The notes: generated by a model from the letters alone, not told the origin. A DNA stretch of 55,080 bases from Fluviicola sp. (GCA_031260455.1 JAIRJW010000040.1:1-55080), one strand, 5' to 3'; counted from the stretch's first letter, positions 7,603-19,381 are shown. A program made the numbers and translations.

Positions 7603-8484
7603 ATGAATGAAAAGCAAACATCTCAATCGGCACTGACCATAATGATGATTATCAGCATGATCATCTGGGGAATCAGCTGGCCATCCAATAAAGTCCTTAC
7701 TTCTTTCGGTACACCGGTCGTTTTGGGATTTTTTCGTTATGGGTTCGTCGTTGTAAGTTTGATACTGCTTTTAATTCCGCTGAAAACAAATATTGTCATT
7801 TCAAAAAAAGGAATCCCATTTCTGCTGGCTTCAGGGAGCTTAATGGCCGCTTACAATTATACTTTTTTGGGTGGTCTGCAAAATGGAAGCCCCGGTGCGG
7901 GAGGAATTCTCGTTACCACACTAAACCCGGTAATGGCTTATGGGATCGGAATGCTGGTGGATTGGAAACGCCCTACCCGAAATGAATCCATCGGTCTGCT
8001 TTTCGGAATAATTGCCGGACTGACCTTACTGAAAGTGTGGGGAAATGAAGATATTTTTGCAAAGCCGGGCAATCTTTTATTTCTTCTGAGTGCCCTGATC
8101 TGGTCGGTAATGAGCAAATTTACATCAAAATCTGCGAAATACGGTTCTCCTCTTGCTTTCACCTGGTGGATGTATTTCGTCACTCTGATGTGCATTGTTC
8201 CATTCTGCGATTTCAAAGCAATTGGAACACTGATTCAAATAACTGATTTGAAATTTTGGGGAAATGCATTTTTCTCCAGTGTGATTACGACTACTTTGGC
8301 AACTACGACCTACTTCTACGCCACATCCAAAATCGGGGCGGAAAAAGCCAGCAGTTTTATTTTCATTGTCCCGTTCAGCGCTGCTGTATTTTCCTTTGCT
8401 ATCCTGGGGGAAAGCCTGGAAATCCACACCATCACTGGAGGATCACTTGGAATTGCTGCAGTTTATATGATTAACAAAAAGTAA
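7603..8484 (+). CDS. EamA/DMT-superfamily transporter
   Basis: The 293-residue product has ten predicted membrane helices arranged as two EamA repeats, one from about residue 12 to 145 and one from about 155 to 290. The first repeat contains the typical WGISWPSNKV near residue 25, and the second ends with FAILGESLEIHTITGGSLGI. DMT-superfamily members export amino acids, nucleotides or metabolites; the substrate cannot be predicted here. It is transcribed alone, divergently from the DUF3467 gene with 57 bases between them. A weak TAATTTTA sequence at 7591-7598 lies four bases before the ATG but deviates from the usual -7 motif. Confidence 0.85.
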   Translation: MNEKQTSQSALTIMMIISMIIWGISWPSNKVLTSFGTPVVLGFFRYGFVVVSLILLLIPLKTNIVISKKGIPFLLASGSLMAAYNYTFLGGLQNGSPGAGGILVTTLNPVMAYGIGMLVDWKRPTRNESIGLLFGIIAGLTLLKVWGNEDIFAKPGNLLFLLSALIWSVMSKFTSKSAKYGSPLAFTWWMYFVTLMCIVPFCDFKAIGTLIQITDLKFWGNAFFSSVITTTLATTTYFYATSKIGAEKASSFIFIVPFSAAVFSFAILGESLEIHTITGGSLGIAAVYMINKK

Positions 8485-8562
8485 CTTTCTTACTACGAAT
8501 TCGTTATAAAATCCAATAAGTCTTTAAAATTTCTCTATTTTAGCCCTCAAAAACTATTGAAA

Positions 8563-9495
8563 ATGAAAAAACTGACACTTTTATTCCTCCTGCTTGCTAC
8601 TGTTTCTGTGGGATGTAAAAAGAAAGGTTGCACCGACCCTTCGGCAACCAATTACAATTCAAAAGCAAATTCAAATGATGGAAGTTGTACCTACTCAGCT
8701 CCGTCAGCAGCTGAAACCGGGCCGTTCCTGATCGTTAAACTGCGTTTTGATTCATTGCAACCACGTTTGGATAACTTCGGAAACCCGGCAACTATTCCTT
8801 CCGACCATTCTGCTCAGTCTCCCGTATTTTACGGAATGAGTGCACATTATATTGAGTTTGCCCAAAGCATCTACACACAACTCGGAGCAGGAGAAATTTT
8901 ATTCCACGGTGATGAAACAACTGCTGGCGGAGATAATGCGGTGAATTTTGATAAAGCGATCATCAAAGGAAACAATGAAGTATTCTTGAAAATTCCATTG
9001 AAAAACATTACTCCCGATACTTACAATTGGGTTCGTATGTCGCTGACTTATCAGAACTATTCCATCAACTACCGGTACGACGGGGCAGATTACAACGGAA
9101 GACTTGCTGCATTTGTCGGGTTCAATACCTATATTACGAACTATAAAATCTGGAATCAAACTGTTAGCATTAACGGTAACAAACTTCAAGGCTACTGGGC
9201 ATTTGAAAATTTCGGGGTTGTTGTACAGGGACAGGCAACAGTAACTACCGTTCCGAATCCTTTATTTGCAACTTCACCGGTTCCTGCCGGATCTTGTGTA
9301 GTTACAGGAAATTTTGATACTCCGTTTACCATTACAGGAAATGAAACACAGGACATTACATGTACGATGTCACTTTCAACAAATAAGAGCTTCGAGTGGT
9401 ATGATGCAAACCAGGACGGCAAGTACGAACCGGGAGCAGGAGATTATCCGACTGATATGGGATTGAGAGGATTGAAACCGATTATCACGCAGTAA
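8563..9495 (+). CDS. Secreted lipoprotein with a GCTDPxATNYN segment
   Basis: The N-terminus is a lipoprotein signal: MKKLTLLFLLLATVSVGC, with the acylated cysteine at about residue 18. Directly after it comes KKKGCTDPSATNYNSKANS followed by DGSCTY, a short cysteine-bounded calcium-binding-like motif that recurs in many Bacteroidota surface proteins. The remaining 250 residues look beta-rich, with aromatic and glycine-rich strands, and I do not recognise a family. A late DANQDGKYEPGAGDY stretch resembles an acidic metal-binding loop. I chose the ATG at 8563; a TTG two codons earlier is in frame but less likely. The gene is monocistronic and is followed by a strong hairpin shared with the convergent gene. 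Confidence 0.75.
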   Translation: MKKLTLLFLLLATVSVGCKKKGCTDPSATNYNSKANSNDGSCTYSAPSAAETGPFLIVKLRFDSLQPRLDNFGNPATIPSDHSAQSPVFYGMSAHYIEFAQSIYTQLGAGEILFHGDETTAGGDNAVNFDKAIIKGNNEVFLKIPLKNITPDTYNWVRMSLTYQNYSINYRYDGADYNGRLAAFVGFNTYITNYKIWNQTVSINGNKLQGYWAFENFGVVVQGQATVTTVPNPLFATSPVPAGSCVVTGNFDTPFTITGNETQDITCTMSLSTNKSFEWYDANQDGKYEPGAGDYPTDMGLRGLKPIITQ

Positions 9496-9513
9496 AGCAA
9501 ACAATAATAGTGT

Positions 9514-9553
9514 AAAATCCCCGGTTATTACATCTTGAAATACCGGGGATTTT
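9514..9553. terminator. Bidirectional intrinsic terminator
   Basis: A perfect 12-bp inverted repeat (AAAATCCCCGGT at 9514-9525 and ACCGGGGATTTT at 9542-9553) encloses a 16-base loop between two convergent genes. The A/T ends give a U-tract in either direction. Confidence 0.85.
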
Positions 9554-9568
9554 GCTTTTATAAACGGG

Positions 9569-10453
9569 CTATATTTTCTGGAATCTCAGAACTTTTGCAT
9601 TCTGATTAAACGACAAGAAATACATGCCGCTTTTTAATTCTTTTAAGGAAATTCCGGTGTTTAATTCCAATGTAGAAACCTCTTTTATCAAGATTCCCTG
9701 AAGGTCATAAACCGCCGCTTGTTCTATAACGGAAATATCTCCCGAAAGCCGTATAAATTCAGATGAAGGATTGGGGAATAGCCCTATTTGCGATAATTTA
9801 TTTTCTTCGATTCCCAAATCACACATATCCGTCCAAGGAGTACTTTCTCCAGGCGCCGTCTGGGCACCGTCTTCACGATAACAGATCTGGGTCTCATCAA
9901 ATTCAAAACCATTCACGTTCAATAACCCTCTGTATGAATTCAAACTAAAGGAAATATTCGGCTGTGGCAGAACCTCCAGACGATAGGTTGTGCTGTATGT
10001 TCCATTCGCTTCGGGAATACTGTCTACCTGTGCAATCTGAAAAGTATCACAATTCGTGCAAATCCCTTGCATGTCCACGTAGCATCTGAAGGTATTTAAC
10101 AATGCGGAAGTGTCTGTTAATACAGTACCAACTGACAAAAAAGGGTTAATGGTGATTTCTTTCTCCACATTATTCGCATCGATAAAAAATCGCTGTTGAT
10201 TCGGGACATCTTCACGAATTCCCCCAATATAAATGCCATACTGGAAAATCCGAACATAATGCTCACCACCAATCACAATATCACCGGACCAGATTGTCTT
10301 GTGAAACGATTCCACATTTTCACTTCCATTCCAACTTTGCTGGCGGTATACATATTGTGTATAATTTCCGTGTAAGGGCTGATAATCAATTGTTTGAGCC
10401 TGTGTGAAGATTCCGAAAAGCAGCCCTATGATAAAAAGTACAATTTTCTTCAT
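9569..10453 (-). CDS. Secreted protein with T9SS type A sorting domain
   Basis: This 294-residue protein starts with a Sec signal peptide (KKIVLFIIGLLFGIFTQAQ) and ends with a type A C-terminal sorting domain. The domain contains LFPNPSSEFIRL near residue 225, a VYDLQGILIKEV strand and a final GMYFLSFNQN...LRFQKI. It should cross the inner membrane by Sec, be exported by the type IX system, and lose its C-terminal domain on the way to the surface. The middle region has four cysteines in a CYVDMQGICTNC-like cluster near residue 130, and is otherwise of unknown function. It is monocistronic and convergent with the preceding lipoprotein gene. Confidence 0.82.
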   Translation of the reverse strand: MKKIVLFIIGLLFGIFTQAQTIDYQPLHGNYTQYVYRQQSWNGSENVESFHKTIWSGDIVIGGEHYVRIFQYGIYIGGIREDVPNQQRFFIDANNVEKEITINPFLSVGTVLTDTSALLNTFRCYVDMQGICTNCDTFQIAQVDSIPEANGTYSTTYRLEVLPQPNISFSLNSYRGLLNVNGFEFDETQICYREDGAQTAPGESTPWTDMCDLGIEENKLSQIGLFPNPSSEFIRLSGDISVIEQAAVYDLQGILIKEVSTLELNTGISLKELKSGMYFLSFNQNAKVLRFQKI

Positions 10454-10522
10454 ATTATTTGATTTTAAGGCATTTCTCGTTTGATCCTCACCAAAATCAA
10501 TGGTTGGAATAAAATCCGGCAG

Positions 10523-11041
10523 TTATTTTCGCGGATTTTCAGACACATTTTCTCTCACCTGCTCGATTTCTTTGCTGCTAGCCACATGAGCTTCAAAATA
10601 ATACTGGTCAGCCGTGGTTCGCAAACGACAACTATAAATCAATATATTTCCGTTGTTACCCTGCTGAGAAATCTCGAAAACATAGGGGTAAATTGTCCCG
10701 TTGCCGTAGCTATTCGTCGTATAGAACCGGAGAACCGATACGTGATCCACCACATCGGTCTTCGCACTGTCAATCTTCCCCATAAACAGGAATGTCATTT
10801 TGGGCATTCTGGCAGCAACACTCAGCATACCATCTTCTATCTGGAAAAAGTTTGCAGCTCCGACTGCCAGCCTTTTATCCGGATTCCGCGGGTCTGTATA
10901 AACTCTGTCAATAATATAAAAAGCGGTGAGGTTTTCTTTTTTGATGGACGGAACAAGTGAGTCACCCTGTCCATACGAATTCCCGCAACATCCGAAGCCT
11001 GTCAGCAAGACACAAACAGTTTTGCGTAAAAGAGGAATCAT
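10523..11041 (-). CDS. Orphan secreted or lipidated protein
   Basis: From the ATG at 11041 the product has 172 residues with an N-terminal signal (IPLLRKTVCVLLTGFGCC). The two cysteines at its end could be a lipobox, but the preceding residues fit poorly. A longer frame extends to 11125 but would run through the rpoC terminator, so I reject that start. The mature part is a single beta-rich domain with an FLFMGKIDSAKTDVVDHVSVLRFYTT stretch and a short basic, glutamate-rich tail. I do not recognise it. It lies just downstream of the rpoC terminator, so it probably has its own promoter; a weak TATATTTA is seen about 20 bases upstream. Confidence 0.6.
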   Translation of the reverse strand: MIPLLRKTVCVLLTGFGCCGNSYGQGDSLVPSIKKENLTAFYIIDRVYTDPRNPDKRLAVGAANFFQIEDGMLSVAARMPKMTFLFMGKIDSAKTDVVDHVSVLRFYTTNSYGNGTIYPYVFEISQQGNNGNILIYSCRLRTTADQYYFEAHVASSKEIEQVRENVSENPRK

Positions 11042-11065
11042 ACGACAGTTTTGAAATAAATATAC

Positions 11066-11103
11066 AAAAAAATCCCCGGTCACTGAACAAAGTGCCGGGG
11101 ATT
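11066..11103 (-). terminator. Intrinsic terminator of the rpoBC operon
   Basis: On the minus strand a GC-rich stem (AATCCCCGGCACT pairing with AGTGACCGGGGATT, one bulge) closes a short loop and is followed by seven Ts. It starts 38 bases after the rpoC stop. Confidence 0.9.
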
Positions 11104-11140
11104 CCGATTTATTTTTATCCGCCACAGCGGAAAATCTTAC

Positions 11141-14100
11141 TTAAGCGATCGCATCCATTTCTTCCTTGTTTGCAACAAGTACTTTCTGGAAGCGGCGCAC
11201 ACCTGTACCAGCCGGGATTAAATGACCAACGATTACGTTTTCTTTCAAACCTAACAAATGGTCTTCTTTTCCGGAGATTGCAGCTTCGTTCAATACTTTC
11301 GTTGTTTCCTGGAAGGAAGCAGCTGAGATAAACGATTGAGTCTGCAATGACGCACGGGTAATACCTTGCAGCAACGGAGTTGAAGTTGCAGGAACCGCAT
11401 CACGGGATTCTACCAGCTTCTTGTCAGCACGTTTCAATTGAGAGTTCTCATCACGCAATTTACGTGCGGAAACAATCTGACCTGCTTTCAATGCCGTTGA
11501 ATCTCCTGCGTCTACTACGACTTTCATTCCGTAGATCGAATCGTTTTCTTCCATGAAGTCGGCCTTGTGAACAGATTGTCCTTCCAGGAAGCGTGTATCT
11601 CCCGCATCCACAATTTCTACTTTCAACATCATCTGGCGAACGATTACTTCAAAATGCTTATCGTTGATTTTTACCCCCTGCAGACGGTAAACCTCCTGGA
11701 TTTCATTTACAATGTACTCCTGTACTTTCGTAGGCCCCTGGATGTTCAGGATATCGTTCGGTGTAATTGCACCGTCAGACAATGGCTGACCTGCACGAAC
11801 GAAGTCATTTTCCTGTACCAGGATGTGTTTTGAAAGCGGAACCAAATATTTGCGAACATCACCTGCTTTGGAAGTCACCTGGATTTCACGGTTACCGCGC
11901 TTGATCTTACCGAACTCAACAATACCGTCAATTTCAGAAACCACCGCCGGATTGGAAGGGTTACGTGCTTCAAACAACTCGGTTACACGCGGAAGACCTC
12001 CGGTGATATCTCCGGTTTTACCAGCAACACGCGGAATTTTAACGAGGATAATACCTTCTTCAACCTTATCACCTTCCGCAACTGAAATGTGGGAATCAAC
12101 CGGAATATTGTACTCACGCAATACTCCTTTCGTTTTCGGATCGATGATGTGGATCGCAGGGTTTTTCTTCTTATCCCGGGATTCGATGATTACTTTTTCA
12201 GTAAATCCTGTTTGCTCATCGACCTCTTCACGGTAAGTAACCCCATCAATAATATTTTCAAATACCACTTTACCGGACACCTCTGAAATGATGACTGCGT
12301 TATACGGGTCCCACTTACAGATTACATCTCCTTTTTTCACCGAAATGTTGTTTTCAATCATCATTTCAGCACCGTAAGGGATATTGGAAGTCATCAAAGT
12401 AACTCCTGTTTTCGGATCAGTGATTTTCAATTCAGCCGAACGGCCAACAACAATCGTTTTTGTTTCACCGTCAGTACCTTTGCGTGTAATTGTACGCAAT
12501 TCGTCGATTTCCAGTTTCCCACTAGCTTTTGCTTTCAAATCAGATTCGTCAGCAATGTTAGACGCAGTACCCCCGACGTGGAATGTACGAAGCGTCAGCT
12601 GTGTACCAGGCTCACCGATCGACTGAGCAGCTACAACTCCTACAGCATCTCCATCCTGTGCAGGGCGGTGAGTTGCCAGGTTACGCCCATAACATTTGGA
12701 ACATACTCCGCGACGCATTTCACAAGTCAATACCGAACGGATTTCGACCTCTTCGAGACCCGCTTTTTCGATTTCTTCAGCAACTGTTTCGGAAATCAGT
12801 TCTCCTGCAGCAACAATCAATTGCTCTGTATCAGGATTGTAGATATCGTGAACAGAAGTTCTGCCTAAGATACGGTCGTACAATGGCTCAACGATCTCAT
12901 CGTTTTTCTTCAATGCTGTTGCAACCAATCCTCTCAAGGTACCGCAATCTTCTGCGTTAATCACCACATCTTGTGCTACGTCCACCAAACGACGTGTCAG
13001 GTAACCCGCATCCGCCGTTTTCAATGCCGTATCGGCCAAACCTTTACGCGCACCGTGCGTAGAGATAAAGTACTCTAAAATCGAAAGACCTTCCTTAAAG
13101 TTGGAAAGAATCGGGTTTTCAATAATCTCCTGAGTAGAAGCTCCTGATTTTTGCGGCTTCGCCATCAATCCACGCATACCGGACAACTGGCGGATCTGCT
13201 CTTTGGAACCACGAGCTCCGGAGTCAAACATCATGTAGATGGAGTTGAATCCCTGATCGTCATTCTTCAATTGCTCCATCAACGTGTTCGTCAAACGGGA
13301 ATTGGTATGTGTCCAGATATCAATAATCTGGTTGTAACGCTCATTATTCGTGATAAGCCCCATGTTGTAGTTCATCATCACTTCTTTCACGTCAGTCTCA
13401 GCTTTTGCAACCAGGATTTCTTTTTCTTTCGGGATGATGATGTGATCCAGGTTAAATGATAATCCTCCGCGGAATGCCATACCGTAACCTAATTCTTTGA
13501 TATCATCCAGGAACTTCGCTGTTTTCGCAGTTCCACAAGTTTTCAATACGTGACCGATAATATCACGAAGTGCTTTTTTAGTCAGGACATCGTTGATAAA
13601 TCCAACTTCACGCGGAACTACTTCATTGAAAATGACACGTCCACAAGTTGTTTCAACCATTTGCAAAGCAGGAATTCCTTCTTCGTTCAAATCGTATGTT
13701 CTAACTTTGATAGGAGCATGCAAATCCAGTTTTCCTTCATTATTCGCGATGATTACCTCTTCTGGGGAGTAAAAAATACCATTTTCACCTTTCACTTTGC
13801 GGTCTGCCGTACTTACACGTTTTTTCGTGATATAGTAAAGCCCCAACACCATGTCCTGGGAAGGTACCGCAATCGGTGCTCCATTCGCCGGATTCAAAAT
13901 GTTGTGAGAAGCAAGCATCAGTAATTGTGCTTCCAGAATTGCAGCGTTACCCAATGGTAAGTGAACCGCCATCTGGTCACCATCGAAATCGGCGTTGAAT
14001 GCCGTAGTTACCAACGGGTGCAAACGAATTGCTTTTCCTTCGATCAGTTTCGGTTGAAATGCCTGGATCCCCAAACGGTGAAGCGTAGGAGCACGGTTTA

Positions 14101-15421
14101 ACAGTACCGGATGACCTTTTAATACGTTCTCCAGGATATCCCAAACTACCGGCTCTTTGCGGTCAACGATTTTCTTCGCTGATTTAACTGTTTTTACGAT
14201 TCCACGCTCAATCATTTTGCGAATGATGAACGGTTTGTATAACTCCGCCGCCATGTCTTTCGGCAAACCACACTCGTGCAGTTTCAAATCCGGACCAACG
14301 ACAATTACGGAACGTGCCGAATAATCCACCCGTTTTCCTAACAAGTTCTGACGGAAACGTCCTTGTTTTCCTTTCAATGAATCGGAAAGGGATTTCAACG
14401 GACGGTTTGATTCTGTTTTCACCGCAGAAGCTTTACGAGAGTTGTCAAACAATGAGTCAACAGCTTCCTGCAGCATGCGTTTCTCGTTACGCAAGATCAC
14501 TTCAGGCGCTTTGATTTCGATCAAACGCTTCAAACGGTTGTTACGGATAATTACGCGACGGTAAAGGTCGTTCAGATCCGATGTTGCGAAACGTCCTCCG
14601 TCAAGCGGAACCAGCGGGCGCAATTCAGGTGGAATAACCGGAACCACTTTCACGATCATCCACTCAGGGCGGTTTTCAATACGTGTCTGAGATTCACGCA
14701 TGGCTTCAACAACCTGTAAACGCTTCAGTGCTTCATGCTTACGCTGAACAGAAGTCTCCGTATTTGCCTGATGACGCAACTGGTAGGAAAGACCTTCCAA
14801 GTCCAGTTTACGCAACAAATCATACAGAGCCTCAGCTCCCATCTTCGCGATGAATTTGTTCGGATCGGTATCTTCCAGATATTGGTTTTCTCTTGGTAAG
14901 GTATCCAAAATATCCAGGTATTCTTCTTCTGTTAAGAAATCCTTTTCAGAAAGAGAAGTTCCATCCAGATTATTCGCGATACCCGTCTGAATAACGACGT
15001 AACGCTCATAATAGATGATCTGATCCAATTTTTTGGTTGGTAATCCTAACAAATAACCGATTTTATTCGGCAATGAGCGAAAATACCAGATATGTGCAAC
15101 AGGAACTACCAATGAAATGTGTCCCATACGCTCACGACGTACCTTTTTCTCAGTAACTTCAACCCCACAACGGTCGCACACGATTCCTTTGTACCGGATG
15201 CGTTTGTATTTACCACAGTGGCATTCGTAATCTTTTACCGGCCCGAAGATTCTCTCACAGAATAATCCGTCTCTTTCCGGTTTGTATGTACGATAGTTAA
15301 TGGTCTCAGGCTTGAGTACTTCTCCGCTTGACTGATCACGGATCACCTCAGGAGAAGCCAACGAGATCGTAATCTTGTTGAAGCTACTTTGTTTTTTCGG
15401 TGTTTCTTTTCTGTAAGCCAT
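11141..15421 (-). CDS. rpoC: DNA-directed RNA polymerase subunit beta'
   Basis: This is the full-length 1426-residue beta' subunit of RNA polymerase. Visible landmarks are the N-terminal zinc-binding cysteines (CHCGKYKRI and VCDRCGVEV, residues about 66-90), the active-site magnesium loop [12 protein letters not shown] near residue 475, and the second cysteine cluster ([14 protein letters not shown]) near residue 900. The bridge helix and trigger loop regions are intact. It pairs with rpoB, encoded 56 bases upstream on the same transcript, to form the catalytic core. It is the last gene of the superoperon and is followed by a strong terminator. Nothing in the sequence suggests truncation or a frameshift. 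Confidence 0.98.
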   Translation of the reverse strand: MAYRKETPKKQSSFNKITISLASPEVIRDQSSGEVLKPETINYRTYKPERDGLFCERIFGPVKDYECHCGKYKRIRYKGIVCDRCGVEVTEKKVRRERMGHISLVVPVAHIWYFRSLPNKIGYLLGLPTKKLDQIIYYERYVVIQTGIANNLDGTSLSEKDFLTEEEYLDILDTLPRENQYLEDTDPNKFIAKMGAEALYDLLRKLDLEGLSYQLRHQANTETSVQRKHEALKRLQVVEAMRESQTRIENRPEWMIVKVVPVIPPELRPLVPLDGGRFATSDLNDLYRRVIIRNNRLKRLIEIKAPEVILRNEKRMLQEAVDSLFDNSRKASAVKTESNRPLKSLSDSLKGKQGRFRQNLLGKRVDYSARSVIVVGPDLKLHECGLPKDMAAELYKPFIIRKMIERGIVKTVKSAKKIVDRKEPVVWDILENVLKGHPVLLNRAPTLHRLGIQAFQPKLIEGKAIRLHPLVTTAFNADFDGDQMAVHLPLGNAAILEAQLLMLASHNILNPANGAPIAVPSQDMVLGLYYITKKRVSTADRKVKGENGIFYSPEEVIIANNEGKLDLHAPIKVRTYDLNEEGIPALQMVETTCGRVIFNEVVPREVGFINDVLTKKALRDIIGHVLKTCGTAKTAKFLDDIKELGYGMAFRGGLSFNLDHIIIPKEKEILVAKAETDVKEVMMNYNMGLITNNERYNQIIDIWTHTNSRLTNTLMEQLKNDDQGFNSIYMMFDSGARGSKEQIRQLSGMRGLMAKPQKSGASTQEIIENPILSNFKEGLSILEYFISTHGARKGLADTALKTADAGYLTRRLVDVAQDVVINAEDCGTLRGLVATALKKNDEIVEPLYDRILGRTSVHDIYNPDTEQLIVAAGELISETVAEEIEKAGLEEVEIRSVLTCEMRRGVCSKCYGRNLATHRPAQDGDAVGVVAAQSIGEPGTQLTLRTFHVGGTASNIADESDLKAKASGKLEIDELRTITRKGTDGETKTIVVGRSAELKITDPKTGVTLMTSNIPYGAEMMIENNISVKKGDVICKWDPYNAVIISEVSGKVVFENIIDGVTYREEVDEQTGFTEKVIIESRDKKKNPAIHIIDPKTKGVLREYNIPVDSHISVAEGDKVEEGIILVKIPRVAGKTGDITGGLPRVTELFEARNPSNPAVVSEIDGIVEFGKIKRGNREIQVTSKAGDVRKYLVPLSKHILVQENDFVRAGQPLSDGAITPNDILNIQGPTKVQEYIVNEIQEVYRLQGVKINDKHFEVIVRQMMLKVEIVDAGDTRFLEGQSVHKADFMEENDSIYGMKVVVDAGDSTALKAGQIVSARKLRDENSQLKRADKKLVESRDAVPATSTPLLQGITRASLQTQSFISAASFQETTKVLNEAAISGKEDHLLGLKENVIVGHLIPAGTGVRRFQKVLVANKEEMDAIA

Positions 15422-15477
15422 GTTATATAACTTTCTTTAATTCAATTTGACAATTTGTTTTCGACTAACGTCCGGTC

Positions 15478-18400
15478 TTAATCCATTGATACATTCAATC
15501 CAAGACCTCTCAATTCATGCAACAATACGTTGAATGATTCAGGGATTCCCGGTTCAGGAATGTTATCACCTTTAACGATAGCTTCGTATGCTTTCGCACG
15601 CCCCATTACGTCATCGGATTTAACTGTCAGGATTTCCTGCAGGATATTCGCAGCACCGAATGCTTCCAGTGCCCAAACCTCCATCTCACCGAAACGCTGA
15701 CCTCCGAATTGAGCTTTACCACCCAATGGCTGTTGTGTAATCAATGAGTAAGGACCGATTGAACGTGCGTGCATTTTGTCATCCACCATGTGAGATAATT
15801 TCAGCATGTAGATCACCCCTACGGTTGCTGGCTGGTGGAAACGGTCTCCCGTTCCTCCGTCGTATAAGTACGTTTTACCTGAACGCGGAACTCCTGCTTT
15901 ATCTGTCCATTCGTTAATTTCTTCCGGCTTCGCACCATCGAAAATCGGAGTTGCAAATTTCACTCCCAGTTTCTGGCCTGCCCATCCGAGAACTGTTTCA
16001 TAAATCTGCCCCAGGTTCATACGGGATGGTACCCCCAATGGATTCAATACGATATCTACCGGTGTTCCATCTTCCAGGAACGGCATGTCCTCCTGACGAA
16101 CGATATTTGCTACAATACCTTTGTTACCGTGACGACCTGCCATCTTATCACCTACTTTCAACTTACGTTTCTGAGCGACATAAACTTTTGCCATTTTCAC
16201 GATACCTGCAGGCAGCTCATCTCCGACTGAAATATGGAATTTCTTACGTTTGTAAACTCCCAGCAAGTCATTTGCTTTAATGGTAAAGTTATGCAACAAA
16301 CGGCTAATCAATGAGTTAATATGTGAATCCGCAGTCCAGTTTGTCGGGTTTACGATCGTGTAATCGATCATCAACAAATTCTTATGTGTGAATTTCGTAC
16401 CTTTTTTAATGATCTCTTCCTTGAAGTTGTTGAATACTCCGGCAGACTTGTTTTCACCTAAAACAGTCATCAACTTGTCAGCCAGCTTTTCTTTCAACCC
16501 CGCATAATCTTTTTCGTATTCCGTATCCAGAACTTCCAGTACCGGCTTATCCTGTGCTTTGGATTTGCGGTCTTTGATTGCACGGGAGAACAATTTCTTG
16601 TCGATCACCACACCACGAAGAGACGGACCAGCTTTCAGGGAAGCATCTTTCACGTCGCCTGCTTTGTCGCCAAAGATTGCACGCAACAATTTTTCTTCCG
16701 GGGAAGGGTCTGTTTCTCCTTTCGGAGTAATCTTACCGATCAGGATATCTCCTTCTTTGATCTCCGCTCCGATGCGAATTAATCCGTTTTCATCCAGGTC
16801 TTTTGTCGCTTCTTCGGAAACGTTCGGAATATCGGAAGTCAATTCTTCCATTCCCCGTTTTGTATCGCGAACCTCCAGGGAGTATTCGTCAATATGGATC
16901 GAAGTAAAGATATCGTCACGAACAACTTTTTCAGAAATCACGATTGCATCCTCAAAGTTATATCCTTTCCAAGGCATGAATGCGACTTTCAGGTTTTGCC
17001 CCAATGCCAACTCTCCTCCTTGTGTCGCGTATCCTTCACAGAGAACCTGTCCTTTCTCAATTCGGTCCCCTTTGCGAACAATCGGCTTCAGGTTGATTGT
17101 CGTACTCTGGTTTGTTTTCTGGAATTTTGTTAGTGAGTAACGGATTACTTCACTATCAAAGCTTACTAATTTATCGTCATCCGACCAATCGTAACGAATC
17201 ACGATTTCGTTTGCATCCACATATTCCACTGTTCCGGAACCTTCTGCGTTGATCAATACGCGAGAATCACGAGCTACCAATTGCTCGATTCCTGTACCGA
17301 CCACCGGAGACTGCGGTTTCAACAACGGAACTGCCTGACGCTGCATGTTGGATCCCATCAGGGCGCGGTTCGCATCATCGTGCTCCAGGAATGGAATAGA
17401 AGATGCCGCGATAGATGCAATCTGGTTCGCACCTACATCCATCAAATGCAAATCTGTTGGCGGAACAACCGGGAAGTCTCCTTCATAACGCGCTTTTACC
17501 ACTTCAGAAAGGAAGTTTCCTTTGTCATCCACTTTCGCATTTGCCTGAGCGATCATTTTTGCGTCTTCTTCCTCTGCCGATAAATAGATCGGTTCGGTAG
17601 CAATATCTACTTTACCGCCAACCACATTGCGGTAAGGTGTTTCGATGAATCCAAGCTTGTTTACTTTCGCAAATACACACAAGGAAGAAATCAAACCGAT
17701 GTTCGGTCCTTCCGGTGTTTCAATCGTACACAAACGACCGTAGTGCGTATAGTGAACGTCACGTACCTCAAAACCTGCACGCTCACGGGAAAGTCCACCA
17801 GGCCCAAGTGCAGACAAACGACGCTTGTGGGTTACCTCTGACAGCGGGTTCGTCTGGTCCATAAACTGAGACAACTGGTTTGTTCCGAAGAACGAGTTGA
17901 TCACGGAAGACAAAGTTTTCGCATTGATCAGGTCAATTGGAGTAAATACCTCGTTATCGCGAACGTTCATACGCTCACGGATTGTACGGGCCATACGAGC
18001 CAAACCAACACCGAACTGTGCATACAACTGCTCACCTACCGTACGTACGCGACGGTTTGACAAGTGGTCGATATCATCCACATCCGCTTTGGAGTTGATC
18101 AGTTCGATCAGGTATTTGATGATCGACAAAATATCATGTTTAGTCAATACACGAGACTCTTCCGAGTTGTCGATGTTCAACTTTTTGTTCATTCTGTAAC
18201 GGCCTACTTCTCCTAAATCGTAACGTGCATCAGAGAAAAATAATTTCTCGAATACGCTCTTCGCTGTTTCGTAATCTGGTGGCTCAGCATTACGCAACTG
18301 GCGGTAAATGTGTTCAACTGCTTCTTTCTCCGAGTTCGAAGTATCTTTTTGAAGCGTGTTGTAAATAATTGTGTAATCAGCCGTGTTAGCATCTTCTTTG

Positions 18401-19290
18401 TGGAAGATTATGGTTTTCACACCCGCATCGATGATTTCATCAATGTGCTGGTCTTCCAATACCGTTTCACGGTCAAGAATTACTTCATTACGCTCGATAG
18501 AAACTACCTCTCCTGTATCTTCGTCTCCAAAGTCCTCAATCCAAGATTTTAATACACGAGCTGCCAGTCTTCTGCCAACGCATTTTTTCAAATTAGCTTT
18601 GTTTGCTTTCACTTCATCAGCTAATCCGAATATTTCAAGAATGTCTTTATCAGTTTCATACCCAATTGCACGGAACAAAGTGGTAACAGGCAACTTTTTC
18701 TTACGGTCAATGTAAGCATACATTACGCTGTTGATGTCCGTTGCAAATTCGATCCAGGAACCTTTGAAAGGAATCACGCGTGCAGAGTACAATTTGGTAC
18801 CGTTTGCGTGACGGCTCTGTCCGAAGAATACCCCTGGCGAACGGTGCAACTGAGAAACGATTACACGCTCGGCACCATTGATCACGAATGATCCTTTCGG
18901 TGTCATGTACGGAATGGTTCCCAGGTATACATCCTGCACGATTGTTTCGAAATCTTCGTGCTCAGGGTCTGTACAATATAATTTCAGTTTAGCCTTTAGC
19001 GGAACGCTGTAAGTTAAACCTCTTTCGATACACTCATCAATAGTGTAGCGAGGTGGGTCGATGAAATAATCAAGGAACTCCAACACGAATTGATTTCGTG
19101 TATCAGTAATTGGGAAATTCTCCGCAAATACCTTGAACAATCCTTCACTTTCACGATTTTCAGGAGTCGTTTCCAATTGGAAGAACTCCTGGAAGGATTT
19201 AAGCTGAATATCCAAAAAATCCGGATATGCGAACTGATTTTTGCTTGAAGCAAAATTAATTCTCGTTGATGTATTGCTTGTTGTTGCCAA
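15478..19290 (-). CDS. rpoB: DNA-directed RNA polymerase subunit beta
   Basis: This is the 1270-residue beta subunit of RNA polymerase. The rifampicin-binding region ([19 protein letters not shown] and [13 protein letters not shown], around residue 480) carries the sensitive-type Asp, His and Ser, so no classical resistance substitution is present. The conserved C-terminal [21 protein letters not shown] segment that contacts beta' is intact. The only possible start is unusual: the frame upstream is closed 12 bases earlier, and the N-terminal [17 protein letters not shown] is preceded by TTG at 19290 with no nearby ATG. It follows rplL by 115 bases containing a strong hairpin. Confidence 0.97.
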   Translation of the reverse strand: MATTSNTSTRINFASSKNQFAYPDFLDIQLKSFQEFFQLETTPENRESEGLFKVFAENFPITDTRNQFVLEFLDYFIDPPRYTIDECIERGLTYSVPLKAKLKLYCTDPEHEDFETIVQDVYLGTIPYMTPKGSFVINGAERVIVSQLHRSPGVFFGQSRHANGTKLYSARVIPFKGSWIEFATDINSVMYAYIDRKKKLPVTTLFRAIGYETDKDILEIFGLADEVKANKANLKKCVGRRLAARVLKSWIEDFGDEDTGEVVSIERNEVILDRETVLEDQHIDEIIDAGVKTIIFHKEDANTADYTIIYNTLQKDTSNSEKEAVEHIYRQLRNAEPPDYETAKSVFEKLFFSDARYDLGEVGRYRMNKKLNIDNSEESRVLTKHDILSIIKYLIELINSKADVDDIDHLSNRRVRTVGEQLYAQFGVGLARMARTIRERMNVRDNEVFTPIDLINAKTLSSVINSFFGTNQLSQFMDQTNPLSEVTHKRRLSALGPGGLSRERAGFEVRDVHYTHYGRLCTIETPEGPNIGLISSLCVFAKVNKLGFIETPYRNVVGGKVDIATEPIYLSAEEEDAKMIAQANAKVDDKGNFLSEVVKARYEGDFPVVPPTDLHLMDVGANQIASIAASSIPFLEHDDANRALMGSNMQRQAVPLLKPQSPVVGTGIEQLVARDSRVLINAEGSGTVEYVDANEIVIRYDWSDDDKLVSFDSEVIRYSLTKFQKTNQSTTINLKPIVRKGDRIEKGQVLCEGYATQGGELALGQNLKVAFMPWKGYNFEDAIVISEKVVRDDIFTSIHIDEYSLEVRDTKRGMEELTSDIPNVSEEATKDLDENGLIRIGAEIKEGDILIGKITPKGETDPSPEEKLLRAIFGDKAGDVKDASLKAGPSLRGVVIDKKLFSRAIKDRKSKAQDKPVLEVLDTEYEKDYAGLKEKLADKLMTVLGENKSAGVFNNFKEEIIKKGTKFTHKNLLMIDYTIVNPTNWTADSHINSLISRLLHNFTIKANDLLGVYKRKKFHISVGDELPAGIVKMAKVYVAQKRKLKVGDKMAGRHGNKGIVANIVRQEDMPFLEDGTPVDIVLNPLGVPSRMNLGQIYETVLGWAGQKLGVKFATPIFDGAKPEEINEWTDKAGVPRSGKTYLYDGGTGDRFHQPATVGVIYMLKLSHMVDDKMHARSIGPYSLITQQPLGGKAQFGGQRFGEMEVWALEAFGAANILQEILTVKSDDVMGRAKAYEAIVKGDNIPEPGIPESFNVLLHELRGLGLNVSMD

Positions 19291-19353
19291 GGCGAAATAA
19301 ATTTAATTGAGAAAAGGACTTTAAATTTGGCTAAACGCCGAAAAACAGGAATA

Positions 19354-19381
19354 GGCATCCCGGCAGAACCGCCGGGACACC
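19354..19381 (-). terminator. Hairpin between rplL and rpoB (possible attenuator)
   Basis: On the minus strand an 11-bp GC-rich stem with two G-U pairs (core TCCCGGC/GCCGGGA) closes a six-base loop. It starts 25 bases after the rplL stop and is followed by TATTCCTGTTTTT. It sits where other bacteria attenuate or process the rplL-rpoB mRNA. Confidence 0.6.

Noticed and set aside
10481..10960. A 159-residue plus-strand frame
   Set aside because: It runs antisense through the orphan secreted gene, which itself has a signal peptide and sensible composition. The plus frame has neither.
11041..11125. Longer N-terminus for the orphan secreted protein
   Set aside because: It would read through the rpoC terminator hairpin and hide the signal peptide.
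16559..17140. A 193-residue open frame on the plus strand inside rpoB
   Set aside because: It is antisense to a universally conserved gene, has a composition typical of a reverse-frame shadow, and has no domain or start signal.
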